Below, one piece after another: positions 8,822 to 16,788 of a DNA stretch of 64,000 nucleotides. The stretch is from Hymenobacter sp. PAMC 26628 (lineage in GTDB: Bacteria; Bacteroidota; Bacteroidia; Cytophagales; Hymenobacteraceae), in assembly GCF_001562275.1 (NCBI RefSeq), contig NZ_CP014304.1, positions 2,294,001 to 2,358,000 on the forward strand, given 5' to 3'. The notes beneath the pieces were generated by a model that was given only the letters and a program-made list of their open reading frames with translations, did no database searches and was not told the DNA's origin. Position 1 is the first letter of the stretch, and the number at the start of each line of letters is the position of its first letter. The position numbers were made by a program, and so were the translations under genes.

Positions 8822-9679
8822 TTATCCTTTCTCAGCCAGCACTTTGCCGCCTAAAAAGCGGCTCACCACCCGCACGTAGGCATTGCCGTAGTCTTGAGCA
8901 GGCTCAGCTTTTGCCATTTCTTCCATGGCGCCTTGGTGGCCACAGGGCACTGAAAACACCTGCCGCCGCTGGCCCTGGCGGGCCGCTTGCGCCGTGGCAG
9001 TTGAGTCGGCCAACGTGGTTACAGGGTCGGTGGTGCCCACGATGAGCAGCCACGGGCACTTCACCCGCGGGGCCACTTGGTTGTATGAAGCGGCCTCGGC
9101 GGGGAGTGTCACGGGCCGCTCGGGCCGCACGCGCTGATAATAGGCCACCAAGCCCTGCGGATTGGCCACATAGCTGTCGGTGACAAGGAAGTCGCAGCGG
9201 TGGGCCGCCGCTACTTTAGCTGCAATCAAAGTGCCCATCGAAAAGCTGATAATACCCACCCGTTGGCGGGGGGCGCGCCGCCGGGCTTCGGCCAGTGCGG
9301 CGCCCAAGTCGGTGGCAAATTCCTCGTAGTACAGCCGGTTTGGGTCGATGGCAAAGGCTTGGCTGTGGCCAAACCCGCGGTAGTCGAACAGCAAAACCTG
9401 GTAGCCCGCCGCCGCCAGCGCCCGCGCCTGGAAGAGGAAGGACGCCATGTTGCCCGAGTCGTTGCCGGCCAGCACCATGGTGGTGTGCTGGTCGGGGGCC
9501 CCGGCCACGGGCGCCACCAGCCACGCAGCCAGCCGCACGTGGTCGGGCGTGGTCAGGGTCATACTTTGGTACTTCAGGCCCAGGGTATCGGGCGTGGCCC
9601 ACCAAGTTGGCGAGGGCTTGAGGGCCCAGGCTGATAGGGTTTGCAGCAACAGGCAGCCGAGTAGTAGCAGGCGAAGCAT
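8822..9679 (-). CDS. Secreted alpha/beta hydrolase
   Basis: 285 residues from the ATG at 9679, chosen because MLRLLLLGCLLLQTLSAWA forms a signal peptide; longer in-frame starts add an unrelated N-terminus. The fold is indicated by MVLAGNDSGN, the strand VLLFDYRGFGHS, the nucleophile elbow ISFSMGTL (S-x-S-M-G rather than G-x-S-x-G), the acid-containing loop IVGTTDPVT and the His in CGHQG. It is likely an esterase or peptidase-like hydrolase in the periplasm; the substrate is unknown. It is convergent with the nuclease gene, the two stops being only 18 bases apart, and follows the M28 peptidase on the same strand. Confidence 0.8.
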   Translation of the reverse strand: MLRLLLLGCLLLQTLSAWALKPSPTWWATPDTLGLKYQSMTLTTPDHVRLAAWLVAPVAGAPDQHTTMVLAGNDSGNMASFLFQARALAAAGYQVLLFDYRGFGHSQAFAIDPNRLYYEEFATDLGAALAEARRRAPRQRVGIISFSMGTLIAAKVAAAHRCDFLVTDSYVANPQGLVAYYQRVRPERPVTLPAEAASYNQVAPRVKCPWLLIVGTTDPVTTLADSTATAQAARQGQRRQVFSVPCGHQGAMEEMAKAEPAQDYGNAYVRVVSRFLGGKVLAEKG

Positions 9680-9781
9680 TTTGACGGGCGTTAAGACGTG
9701 AAAAACCCGCGCACCATGCGCGGACTTTTCATAGACCATTGGCCGGCCACAGCGTTGCAACGGGCCCGACACGCGGCGCAA

Positions 9782-11422
9782 CTATTTCCCAAACCGGGCC
9801 CCGAAAAAGTCGCCCTGGTTCCAGGTGGGGCGGGCGGCGGCCTGGGCCACCTGGTAGCCGACGAGGAAGTTGAGCTGCGCGTATTTACGGCCCGCTTCCC
9901 AGTCGAAAGTACCTCCATCGAAGTTGTCCTGGGGCTTGTGGTACGTGACGGCGCGCCATTTCTGCACCTGCTCGCTGAGGTTGTTTTTACCGTCGGCCGT
10001 CTTATTGCCGTACTTGAGGTGCAGGGCCGGAACGCCTTGTACCACAAAGCTGTACTGGTCGCTGCGGATGAAACGGTGCTGCGCCGGCTCGGGGTCGGCT
10101 TCGACCGTCAGCCCCAGGTAGGCGGCGGCCGCATCCACAGGCTGCAGCAGCGACGAATGCAGGGCCCCCAGCGGCACCACCGAGAGCAGCGGCGCGATGA
10201 TGGTGGGCATGTCCGTGTTCACGTCGGCCACCAGCGCGGCCTTGGGCACCGTTGGGAATTTGGCAAAATAAGACGAGCCCAGCAGCCCCATTTCTTCACC
10301 CGTCACCAGCACGAACAGAACCGAGCGCTTGGGCGCGGGCTTGAGCCGGCTGTAGGCCCGCGCAATCTCCAGCACCGAGGCCACGCCGGTGGCGTTGTCG
10401 TGGGCGCCGTTATAAATCGAGTCCCCGTTGACGGCGGGGCCCACGCCCAGGTGGTCGAGGTGGGCACTGTGCACCACGTACTCGTTTTTCAGCCGGGCGT
10501 CCGAGCCTTCAATTTTGCCCACCACGTTGTAGCTGTCCACGTCTTGGTAGCGGCTGCGGTAGGCGGCGCTCAGGCGGCCCGGCAGCGCCTGCGAGGCGGG
10601 CTTGCCGGCGCGCAGCGCCGCCAGCGCCTGGGTGGTGTCGGCCGCCGCGCCGGCAAAAAGCTTTTGCAGCGCCGCCGCGCTGAGGGAGCCCACCAGCTGC
10701 ACCGAGCCCGGCGCGTAGCTGCGCGACACCGCCACCTGGCCCGTGGGGCCCAGCACGCTCACCACGCCCTTTGGGGCGTTGGGCAGCGGGGCCCCGGCCT
10801 TGCCGGCGGCCAGCAGCACGCCCACGGCGCCGTGGCGGGCGGCGGTTTCGAGCAGGGTGCGCACGTCGCCAAAATATTGCTGCTCGTTGTCGCCAAACTG
10901 CCGTAGGGGCTGGCGCGTCAGCACCACGATTTTGCCTGTGGCGTCGAGGCCCGCGTAGTCGTCGTAGCCCAATTCCGGCGCCGAAATGCCGTAGCCGGCG
11001 AATACCAGCGCCGCGTCCGCTTTCACCTGCGGAGCGCCCGGGTTGGGGTAAAACGTGAAATCGGTGCCGTAGGCGAGCGGAGCTGTAGGGCCCCCGGCGG
11101 CCTGGATACTCAGCGTTGCGCCCGGCTCGACGAAGGCGCGCCGCAGCCGCACTTTTTGGGTGAAGCCCCCGTTCTCGCCAGCCGGCCGCACGCCCATTTT
11201 CTGGAACTGCGCCGTCGTGTAGTCCACAGCCATTTGGTAGCCGGGCGTGCCGGGCAGGCGGCCACGCAGGCGGTCGTCGGCCAGGTACTGCACGTGCGCT
11301 TTGAAATCGGCGGCGCTGATTTTCTGTAAAGACGCTGCCACCGGCGCGGGCACGGCCGGGGTTTGGGCCACCGCGGGCGTGGCCAGGGCCCCGGCTAAAA
11401 TAATCTTGCAGAGGGTTCGCAC
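9782..11422 (-). CDS. Secreted M28 family zinc aminopeptidase with PA domain
   Basis: 546 residues with a signal peptide (MRTLCKIILAGALATPAVA). A protease-associated insert lies at about residues 100-270 (VLVFAGYGISAPELGYDDYA region). The M28 core has the metal ligands in HSAHLDHLG, GAHDNATGVAS, TGEEMGLLGS, DVNTDMP and, near the end, YHKPQDNFD. The family removes N-terminal amino acids using two zinc ions, and the protein is expected in the periplasm or outside the cell. It lies upstream of, and on the same strand as, the alpha/beta hydrolase, 102 bases away. Confidence 0.88.
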   Translation of the reverse strand: MRTLCKIILAGALATPAVAQTPAVPAPVAASLQKISAADFKAHVQYLADDRLRGRLPGTPGYQMAVDYTTAQFQKMGVRPAGENGGFTQKVRLRRAFVEPGATLSIQAAGGPTAPLAYGTDFTFYPNPGAPQVKADAALVFAGYGISAPELGYDDYAGLDATGKIVVLTRQPLRQFGDNEQQYFGDVRTLLETAARHGAVGVLLAAGKAGAPLPNAPKGVVSVLGPTGQVAVSRSYAPGSVQLVGSLSAAALQKLFAGAAADTTQALAALRAGKPASQALPGRLSAAYRSRYQDVDSYNVVGKIEGSDARLKNEYVVHSAHLDHLGVGPAVNGDSIYNGAHDNATGVASVLEIARAYSRLKPAPKRSVLFVLVTGEEMGLLGSSYFAKFPTVPKAALVADVNTDMPTIIAPLLSVVPLGALHSSLLQPVDAAAAYLGLTVEADPEPAQHRFIRSDQYSFVVQGVPALHLKYGNKTADGKNNLSEQVQKWRAVTYHKPQDNFDGGTFDWEAGRKYAQLNFLVGYQVAQAAARPTWNQGDFFGARFGK

Positions 11423-11470
11423 GATGAATTTGTTAAGGGCTATTCGGGTGGATTTTCAGCCTCCCTCGCG

Positions 11471-11555
11471 GTGTAGAGACTGATCCTTGCGTTTCCGAGT
11501 TGAACGACCAGTCCAGTACCGCTCAAGCCTTGGCTGCAAAGACGTGCCTCTACAC
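11471..11555. repeat. Imperfect palindromic repeat, family B
   Basis: Outer arms GTGTAGAG and CTCTACAC enclose an imperfect hairpin between the HIT-NuiA gene and the peptidase. The outer sequence resembles the stronger copy at 63459-63540. The inner arms match poorly, so this may be a decayed copy. Confidence 0.45.
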
Positions 11556-11592
11556 TGTTCTGGCACAATCAATTAGCAGCGATTCCTCTGCG

Positions 11593-12432
11593 CTAGGTTT
11601 GCGTGAGCACCGTCTTGAAGCCGGCCAGGCGGCCGTTGGCGTCGCGGCCCAACGCATAAGCGCGAATTTGAGGCTCCTCCCCCACCAAGTACACCTGCGT
11701 GCCGTCCAGCTCTTGCTTCAGGAAAAACTGCAACGCCTTGTAGCGGTTGGCCTGGGCCGGGTCGTGCAGCACGCCGTTGTCGGCGGTATGCTGGCTCAGA
11801 AAATCAGTCAATTCCTTGTTAATCAACTCAGTACCGGCCGGCTCGCCCAGCACTTTCAGCAGCGCGGCGGGGGCTAAGGTCCCGGCCGGGGCAGCGTAGC
11901 TCACGGGCTCCAGCGGCGCATCCGACTCGGATACGAAGCGCAGGCCGGTGCACATTTTTTGCAACTGCTGCACCGTGGGGTCGTCGGCAGGGGCCGCGGG
12001 GGCCCGGGCCGCTTCGGCTTCGGCCAGGCCGCTGCCGCCGGCTACTTTCGCGGCAATGGCGGCGGCCAGCTCGGCCATGCGGGCAGCGGCCACCGAAATT
12101 TTAGGATTGGCGAAGTTCATGTCCGCCACCTTGTTCATCGGAATCAGGTGAATGTGCGCGTGGGGCACCTCCAACCCAATGACGGCCACGCCGATGCGCT
12201 TGCACGGCACGGCCGCCGCCACGCCCTTGGCCACGCGCTGCGCAAACATGTGCAAGGCCGCCAACGCGTCGGGCGTCAGGTCAAAAATATAGTCGATTTC
12301 CTGCTTGGGAATTACCAGCGTGTGGCCTTCTACCAGGGGCGTGATGTCGAGGAATGCCAGGTGCTGGCCGTCCTCGGCCACTTTGTAGGCGGGCAGCTCG
12401 CCCGAAACGATGCGGGAGAAAATGGAAGGCAT
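11593..12432 (-). CDS. HIT family protein fused to a NuiA-like nuclease inhibitor domain
   Basis: 279 residues from the ATG at 12432; a longer in-frame start would run into a repeat. Residues 1-110 are a HIT nucleotide-binding domain with the triad HAHIHLIP (His 91, 93, 95), a family that hydrolyses nucleotidyl phosphoramidates or adenylates. An Ala-rich linker follows at about 130-150. Residues about 152-279 resemble the NuiA inhibitor of the cyanobacterial nuclease NucA: LQKMCTGLRFVSESDAPLE, VYLVGEEPQIRAYALG and NGRLAGFKT follow the NuiA pattern. No signal peptide is present, so the product is cytoplasmic. The fusion is unusual and a NucA-family nuclease is encoded nearby. Confidence 0.8.
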   Translation of the reverse strand: MPSIFSRIVSGELPAYKVAEDGQHLAFLDITPLVEGHTLVIPKQEIDYIFDLTPDALAALHMFAQRVAKGVAAAVPCKRIGVAVIGLEVPHAHIHLIPMNKVADMNFANPKISVAAARMAELAAAIAAKVAGGSGLAEAEAARAPAAPADDPTVQQLQKMCTGLRFVSESDAPLEPVSYAAPAGTLAPAALLKVLGEPAGTELINKELTDFLSQHTADNGVLHDPAQANRYKALQFFLKQELDGTQVYLVGEEPQIRAYALGRDANGRLAGFKTVLTQT

Positions 12433-12439
12433 TGCGTTA

Positions 12440-12579
12440 GTTATTAGGTGTTGGTTGTCAGTTATTCGTTGCTTGTGCAAATAACAACCGCGCGGGCCAG
12501 CGCGGGGCCCCGAACGCAAAAAGGATGGCACCTTCCGGCACCACCCTGCTAACTGACAACGAACAACTGACAACGAAAA
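12440..12579. repeat. Inverted repeat, CAACTGACAAC family (family C)
   Basis: The left arm at about 12447-12472 (GGTGTTGGTTGTCAGTTATT) and right arm at 12549-12579 (ACTGACAACGAACAACTGAC) are inverted copies separated by about 75 unrelated bases, between greA and the HIT gene. The same repeat family is found inside the icmF coding sequence at 54007-54096. Confidence 0.7.
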
Positions 12580-12581
12580 GC

Positions 12582-13055
12582 CTACCGGCTGATTTCCAGC
12601 ACCTCGAATTGTAGCTTGCCGGCCGGCACCGTGATTTCGGCCACGTCGCCCACCGATTTGCCCAGCAGGCCCTTGCCGATGGGCGATTTTACGGAGATTT
12701 TGCCGGTGGCCAGGTTGGCCTCTTCCTCCGCCACGAGGGTGTAGTTCAGCACGGCGTTGTTCTTAGTATTTTTCAGTTTCACCTTGCTCATGATGAGCAC
12801 TTTGCTGAGGTCCATGTTGGTTTCGTCCAGCTCGCGGGCGTTGCCCACGACTTCCTCCAGCTTCGATATTTTCAGTTCCAGCAGGCCCTGGGCGTCCTTG
12901 GCGGCGTCGTACTCGGCGTTCTCGCTCAGGTCGCCTTTGTCGCGGGCCTCGCGCAGGTCTTCGGCGGCCTTGGCGCGGCCCTTCACTTTCAGGTCCTGCA
13001 GTTCGTCTTTCAGTTTTTGCAGGCCTTCGGGGGAATAATAATTGATGGTGGCCAT
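12582..13055 (-). CDS. greA: Transcription elongation factor GreA
   Basis: 157 residues, the usual GreA length. The N-terminal coiled coil (YYSPEGLQKLKDELQDLKVK, then ARDKGDLSENAEYDAAKDAQ) carries the acidic tip DLSENAEYD that reaches into the RNA polymerase secondary channel and stimulates transcript cleavage. The C-terminal domain (KISVKSPIGKGLLGKSVGD) is the conserved FKBP-like fold. The factor rescues backtracked RNA polymerase. It stands upstream of the HIT-NuiA gene on the same strand. Confidence 0.95.
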   Translation of the reverse strand: MATINYYSPEGLQKLKDELQDLKVKGRAKAAEDLREARDKGDLSENAEYDAAKDAQGLLELKISKLEEVVGNARELDETNMDLSKVLIMSKVKLKNTKNNAVLNYTLVAEEEANLATGKISVKSPIGKGLLGKSVGDVAEITVPAGKLQFEVLEISR

Positions 13056-13083
13056 GGGATAACGGGGAGGGTTGCGGGTTGGC

Positions 13084-13126
13084 TAAAAAGCAAGGAGAAC
13101 GGCTGGCGCGCGGCCAACCGTTCTCC
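13084..13126 (-). terminator. Terminator of the hydroxyacid dehydrogenase gene
   Basis: The stem GGAGAACGGCTGGC (13094-13107) pairs with the complementary arm ending at 13126 with one mismatch. On the minus strand it is followed by TTGCTTTTTAG. Confidence 0.7.
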
Positions 13127-13163
13127 CTGCATTAGGTTCGGGGCAAAGATACGACAAACCCAA

Positions 13164-14129
13164 TTACTCCTTACCTCCGCCGTGGGCGGCGGCTAAAAAT
13201 GCTGCCAGCTTGCCCACCAGCACCTCGTTGATGCGCTGGTAGCTCTGGTGCGTCCAGCCCCCGATGTGGGGCGTGAGCAGCACGTTATCAGCGCTTTTCA
13301 GGTATTCGTAGCGCGCCGCCTGGGCGGGCGTGAGGGTGGCCAGCCGCTCGTTTTCGAGCACGTCGAGCGCCGCTCCGTACACGCGCCCGGCCTGCAAGCC
13401 TTCTACCAAGGCGGCGTGGTCGAGCACCTCGCCGCGGGCCGTGTTCAGCAGCCACAGCGGCCGCTGGAAACCGGCCAGCAACGCGTGGTTCACAAAATGG
13501 TGGTTTGCCGCCGAGTACGGAATGTGCAGACTGAACACATCGGCCCGGGCCTGCAGCTCGGCCAGCGGCACCAGCGCGGCATGGGCGTCGGCGGCCACCG
13601 CCGGGTCGTGGTCATGCGCCAGCACGGTGCACCCAAAGGCCCCCAGCCGCCGCGCAAACGCCCGGCCCATGTGCCCGTAGCCAAGCATGCCGATGGTCTT
13701 GCCCCCAATTTCCTCGCCCCGGTTGGCCTCGCGCCGCCATTCGCCGCGGCGCACCTCGCCGTCGGCCCGCACCACGTGCCGAAACAGCGCCAGCAGCAGC
13801 CCGGTGGCAAACTCGCCCACCGCGTCGCGGTTGCCTTCAGGGGCGTTGAGCAGCGTCACGCCCGCCGCTGCCATCGCCGCCTCGTCAATATTATCGACGC
13901 CCGCGCCGGCCCGGGCCACGTAGCGCAACTGGGGCCCCCGGGCCAGCAGTTCGGCCGTTACGCGCAGCTTGCTGCGCACCACCAGCCCATCGTAGGGCTT
14001 GGCCGCCAGGGCCCCGGGCACCTCGGCCGCAGTGAGTTCGGGCCGGTAATCGGCCACCACGCCGATGCCGGCCAGCATCGGCAGCAGCGAGGGGTGCATT
14101 TCATCGATTATCAGGCAGGTACTTACCAT
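13164..14129 (-). CDS. D-isomer-specific 2-hydroxyacid dehydrogenase, phosphoglycerate dehydrogenase-like
   Basis: 321 residues. The NAD-binding Rossmann motif is GMLGYGHMGRAFARRLGAFG. The catalytic Arg sits in LLNTARGEVLD, the Glu in LDVLENE and the His in LLTPHIGGWT. The N-terminal substrate-binding half contains VRSKLRVTAELL and VARAGAGVDNID. This short form without a C-terminal ACT domain is common among Bacteroidota and may act as D-3-phosphoglycerate dehydrogenase in serine synthesis, but other 2-hydroxyacids are possible. The start overlaps the 3' end of the upstream lipoprotein gene by 7 bases, suggesting coupling. Confidence 0.85.
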   Translation of the reverse strand: MVSTCLIIDEMHPSLLPMLAGIGVVADYRPELTAAEVPGALAAKPYDGLVVRSKLRVTAELLARGPQLRYVARAGAGVDNIDEAAMAAAGVTLLNAPEGNRDAVGEFATGLLLALFRHVVRADGEVRRGEWRREANRGEEIGGKTIGMLGYGHMGRAFARRLGAFGCTVLAHDHDPAVAADAHAALVPLAELQARADVFSLHIPYSAANHHFVNHALLAGFQRPLWLLNTARGEVLDHAALVEGLQAGRVYGAALDVLENERLATLTPAQAARYEYLKSADNVLLTPHIGGWTHQSYQRINEVLVGKLAAFLAAAHGGGKE

Positions 14130-14557
14130 CCGCTTTTTGTTAAACTGGGATTAAATTGGAGTAAAGTGTCGCCGTTTATTTCTTGTTTAAAGTTCTGGAA
14201 CTCATGTTTAGTCATAGGGCCCCTGACATTAGCTTGGGCTTCTACTTGATCTACCGCATCGGTCATGAGTGCGATATAAAATTGAGGCGACGCGCTTGCT
14301 ACCCGCAGAATGATGCATTTCTCGTTGAAGCCGACTTCCACTATTGGACGCTTTAAAAGAGATTCACCCAAGCCGCTTCCGCGTGTTTCTTGGTCAAAAT
14401 ACAAGTCCCATTCGTCCAGGCTGGGCTCAATCTTGCTCAAATAATAACGTCCTGTCAATTGATGTGTGTCGTACTCGTCACCCCAAGAACAGCCCGTTAA
14501 AAGCAGCGGCAATAGAAATAGGCAAGCCAGGTTTTTAATAGGTTTTGCACTTTTCAT
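14123..14557 (-). CDS. Hypothetical lipoprotein
   Basis: 144 residues from the ATG at 14557; an ATG 18 bases upstream would overlap rsmA. The start MKSAKPIKNLACLFLLPLLL leads into the lipobox LTGC, so the protein is exported and lipid-modified. The mature part shows no family I recognise; it contains GRYYLSKIEPSLDEWDLYFD and looks like a small beta-rich domain. The gene is richer in A/T than its neighbours, which suggests more recent arrival. It lies between rsmA and the dehydrogenase on the same strand with almost no spacing. Confidence 0.7.
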   Translation of the reverse strand: MKSAKPIKNLACLFLLPLLLTGCSWGDEYDTHQLTGRYYLSKIEPSLDEWDLYFDQETRGSGLGESLLKRPIVEVGFNEKCIILRVASASPQFYIALMTDAVDQVEAQANVRGPMTKHEFQNFKQEINGDTLLQFNPSLTKSGW

Positions 14558-14564
14558 TCTGGCT

Positions 14565-15356
14565 TTAAATTGCATTGTGCGCTTCCACCAGCTTGGTCAA
14601 TCCCACAAACTCGGCCACGCCCAGCTGCTCGGCGCGCTTGTCGAAAATCTCCCCGGCCATCGCCTCGGCCGACAAGCCCAGCGGCTTCAAGGCGTTGCGC
14701 AAGGTTTTGCGACGGGTGGAAAAGGCTTGCTTCACGACGCGGAAAAACAGCTTTTCGTCGCAGCCCAAGTGCTCGGTGGCGTTGCGGGTGAGGCGCACCA
14801 CAGCCGACTCGACCTTGGGCGGCGGGATGAACACGTGGGGCGGCACCGTGAACAGGTACTCGATGGTGTAGAACGCTTGCAGCAGCACGCTCAGGATGCC
14901 GTAGGTTTTCGAGCCGGGCGGCTCGGCCAGGCGCTCGGCCACTTCTTTTTGGATCATGCCCACCACCTCGCGTACCTGCTGCCGGTGGGCCAGCACCTGG
15001 AAAAAAATCTGGCTGCTGATGTTGTAAGGGAAGTTGCCGATGATGGCCAGCGGCTGGCCCGGAAACAGGGCGCCGATGTCTTGCTTCAGGAAATCGGTGG
15101 CGAAGATGCGCGGCGCCAGGGCCGGGTAGGTAGCCTCCAGGTACACCACCGACTCGCGGTCAATTTCCACCACGCTGGTCGTGAATGCCGGGTCTTGCAG
15201 CAAAAATTGCGTGAGCACGCCCGTACCGGGGCCTATTTCGAGCACTTGGTGCACGCCGTCGGGCCGGCGCAGGGCCCCCACGATGCGGCGGGCAATGTTG
15301 GGATCGGCCAGGAAGTGCTGGCCGAGGTGTTTCTTGGGTTTGACGGGGGAGTGCAT
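14565..15356 (-). CDS. rsmA: 16S rRNA dimethyladenosine transferase RsmA (KsgA)
   Basis: 263 residues from the ATG at 15356 (MHSPVKPKKHLGQHFL), the standard family start; the longer frame adds a low-complexity N-terminus. SAM-binding motif I is VLEIGPGTGVLTQFLL, and the catalytic motif IV is IGNFPYNISSQIFF. The C-terminal domain contains FSTRRKTLRNALK. The enzyme dimethylates two adjacent adenines near the 3' end of 16S rRNA during small-subunit assembly. Confidence 0.95.
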   Translation of the reverse strand: MHSPVKPKKHLGQHFLADPNIARRIVGALRRPDGVHQVLEIGPGTGVLTQFLLQDPAFTTSVVEIDRESVVYLEATYPALAPRIFATDFLKQDIGALFPGQPLAIIGNFPYNISSQIFFQVLAHRQQVREVVGMIQKEVAERLAEPPGSKTYGILSVLLQAFYTIEYLFTVPPHVFIPPPKVESAVVRLTRNATEHLGCDEKLFFRVVKQAFSTRRKTLRNALKPLGLSAEAMAGEIFDKRAEQLGVAEFVGLTKLVEAHNAI

Positions 15357-15543
15357 GCGGGGCCCCGGCGCGGCGGAAGGGCGCGGCGGAGCCGCAAAGG
15401 TAGCCCCCGGGGCCCCGCGGCGGCGCCCCGGGGCCCGCGAAACGCGCATTCATTCCTACCTTGGGGCCCTGTACAGGCCGGTGGGGGCGCACCCCCCGCC
15501 GGCCTACCCGGTCCTTCCCGTCGGATTCATTAGATCTTGAGCT

Positions 15544-16605
15544 TTGCCCAACACTAACAAGCGGATATCCATCGCCGAACTCGCCGCGCAGTTGGGCTTG
15601 TCCACGTCCACCGTTTCGCGCGGCCTCAGCGACCACCCCAGCATCAGCGAGGCCACCAAGGCGCGCGTGCGCCAGCTGGCCCAGGAGCTGAATTACTTGC
15701 CCAACAGCCTCGCCGCCGCTCTACGCAAGGGGCGCAGTAACACGGTGGGCGTAATTGTGCCGCACATCAACGGCTACTTTTTCCCGGCCGTGATGAACGG
15801 CATCGAGAAAATTGCCAGCCGCGCCGGCTTCAACGTGATGATGTGCCAGTCGAACGAAGACATCCGACGCGAACGCCAGAACGTGGAGGCTTTGCTGGCC
15901 TCGCAAGTGGAAGGCATCCTCGTGTCGGTATCAAAAGGCACCGATCAGGACCTCAACCACTTCCGGCAGGTGCAGCAGCAGGGCACACCGCTCATTTTCT
16001 TCGACCGCATGCCCGACCTGCCCGGCAGCACGGCCGTGGTGCTCGACGACCACCTCGGGGCCTACGACGCCGTGACGCACCTCATCCGGCAGGGCTGCCG
16101 ACGCATTGCCCACTTCGCAGGGCCCCAGCACCTCAACACTAGCCGCAACCGCCTGCTGGGGTACCAGGCCGCCTTGGAGGCCCACGGCCTGCCCTTCGAC
16201 GAGCGCCTGGTGTATTCGCTGCCGCGCTCGAACCAGGAGTCGGGCCGCGACGGCATGGACTACCTCATGGGCCTGGCCGACCGGCCCGACGCCGTGTTTG
16301 CCGCCTACGCCTTCCCCGCCGTAGGGGCCCTGGAAGTGCTCGAAAGCCACGGCCTGCGCGTGCCGAAGGACTTCGCCATTGCCTGCTTCAGCAACGAGCC
16401 CTTCACCACCATGACGCACCCGCGCCTGACGGCCGTGGACCAGCGCGGCGAGCAAATGGGCGAAACCGCCGTGAACCTGCTCCTGCAAATCCTCAAGCGC
16501 ACCCCCAACTACTCGCCCCCCCGCATCATGCTCAAGCCCCAGCTCATGCTGCGCGAGTCGTCGCTGTTCGGCCAGGAAGCCCCGGTGATTCAGCGGGAGT
16601 TTTAG
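15544..16605 (+). CDS. LacI family transcriptional regulator (TTG start)
   Basis: 353 residues. The N-terminal helix-turn-helix ISIAELAAQLGLSTSTVSRG is followed by the hinge region LAAALRKGRSNTVGVIVPHI and a periplasmic-binding-protein-like sensor domain containing FDRMPDLPGS and AHFAGPQHLNTSRNR. A TGA at 15538-15540 lies two codons before a TTG at 15544, and no ATG precedes the HTH, so TTG must be the start. The ligand is probably a sugar. No sugar operon is adjacent, so the target cannot be assigned; the SusCDE locus is 22 kb away. Confidence 0.9.
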   Translation: MPNTNKRISIAELAAQLGLSTSTVSRGLSDHPSISEATKARVRQLAQELNYLPNSLAAALRKGRSNTVGVIVPHINGYFFPAVMNGIEKIASRAGFNVMMCQSNEDIRRERQNVEALLASQVEGILVSVSKGTDQDLNHFRQVQQQGTPLIFFDRMPDLPGSTAVVLDDHLGAYDAVTHLIRQGCRRIAHFAGPQHLNTSRNRLLGYQAALEAHGLPFDERLVYSLPRSNQESGRDGMDYLMGLADRPDAVFAAYAFPAVGALEVLESHGLRVPKDFAIACFSNEPFTTMTHPRLTAVDQRGEQMGETAVNLLLQILKRTPNYSPPRIMLKPQLMLRESSLFGQEAPVIQREF

Positions 16606-16639
16606 GGCCCCGGGGCCCCGGGCAAATCACTAGGGGCCC

Positions 16640-16735
16640 AGAACGTCATGCAGAGCGCAGCGAAGCACCTTTCCTACGCAACTAATTAATTACTGGCGCG
16701 ACAAAGAGGCTTCGCTGCGCTCTGCATGACGTTCT
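16640..16735. repeat. Palindromic 3'-end repeat, family A, copy 2
   Basis: Arms AGAACGTCATGCAGAGCGCA (from 16640) and its inverted partner ending at 16735. Both arms carry CAGAG where other copies have CTGAG, so the arms have changed together. The element lies between convergent genes. Confidence 0.8.
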
Positions 16736-16751
16736 ACTAGGCTTGAATAAG

Positions 16752-16783
16752 AGAAGCCGCCGTGGGGCCCCACGGCGGCTTCT
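16752..16783. terminator. Perfect 32-bp palindrome, bidirectional terminator
   Basis: AGAAGCCGCCGTGGGG and its exact complement meet with no loop bases. It sits just past the stop of the DUF294 gene and could terminate both convergent transcripts. Confidence 0.7.
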
Positions 16784-16788
16784 TTCCT

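Noticed and set aside
9698..10906. Long plus-strand open frame (about 400 codons) across the M28 peptidase
   Set aside because: Low-complexity translation rich in Gly, Ala, Arg and His; the minus strand encodes a clear M28 peptidase with all metal ligands.
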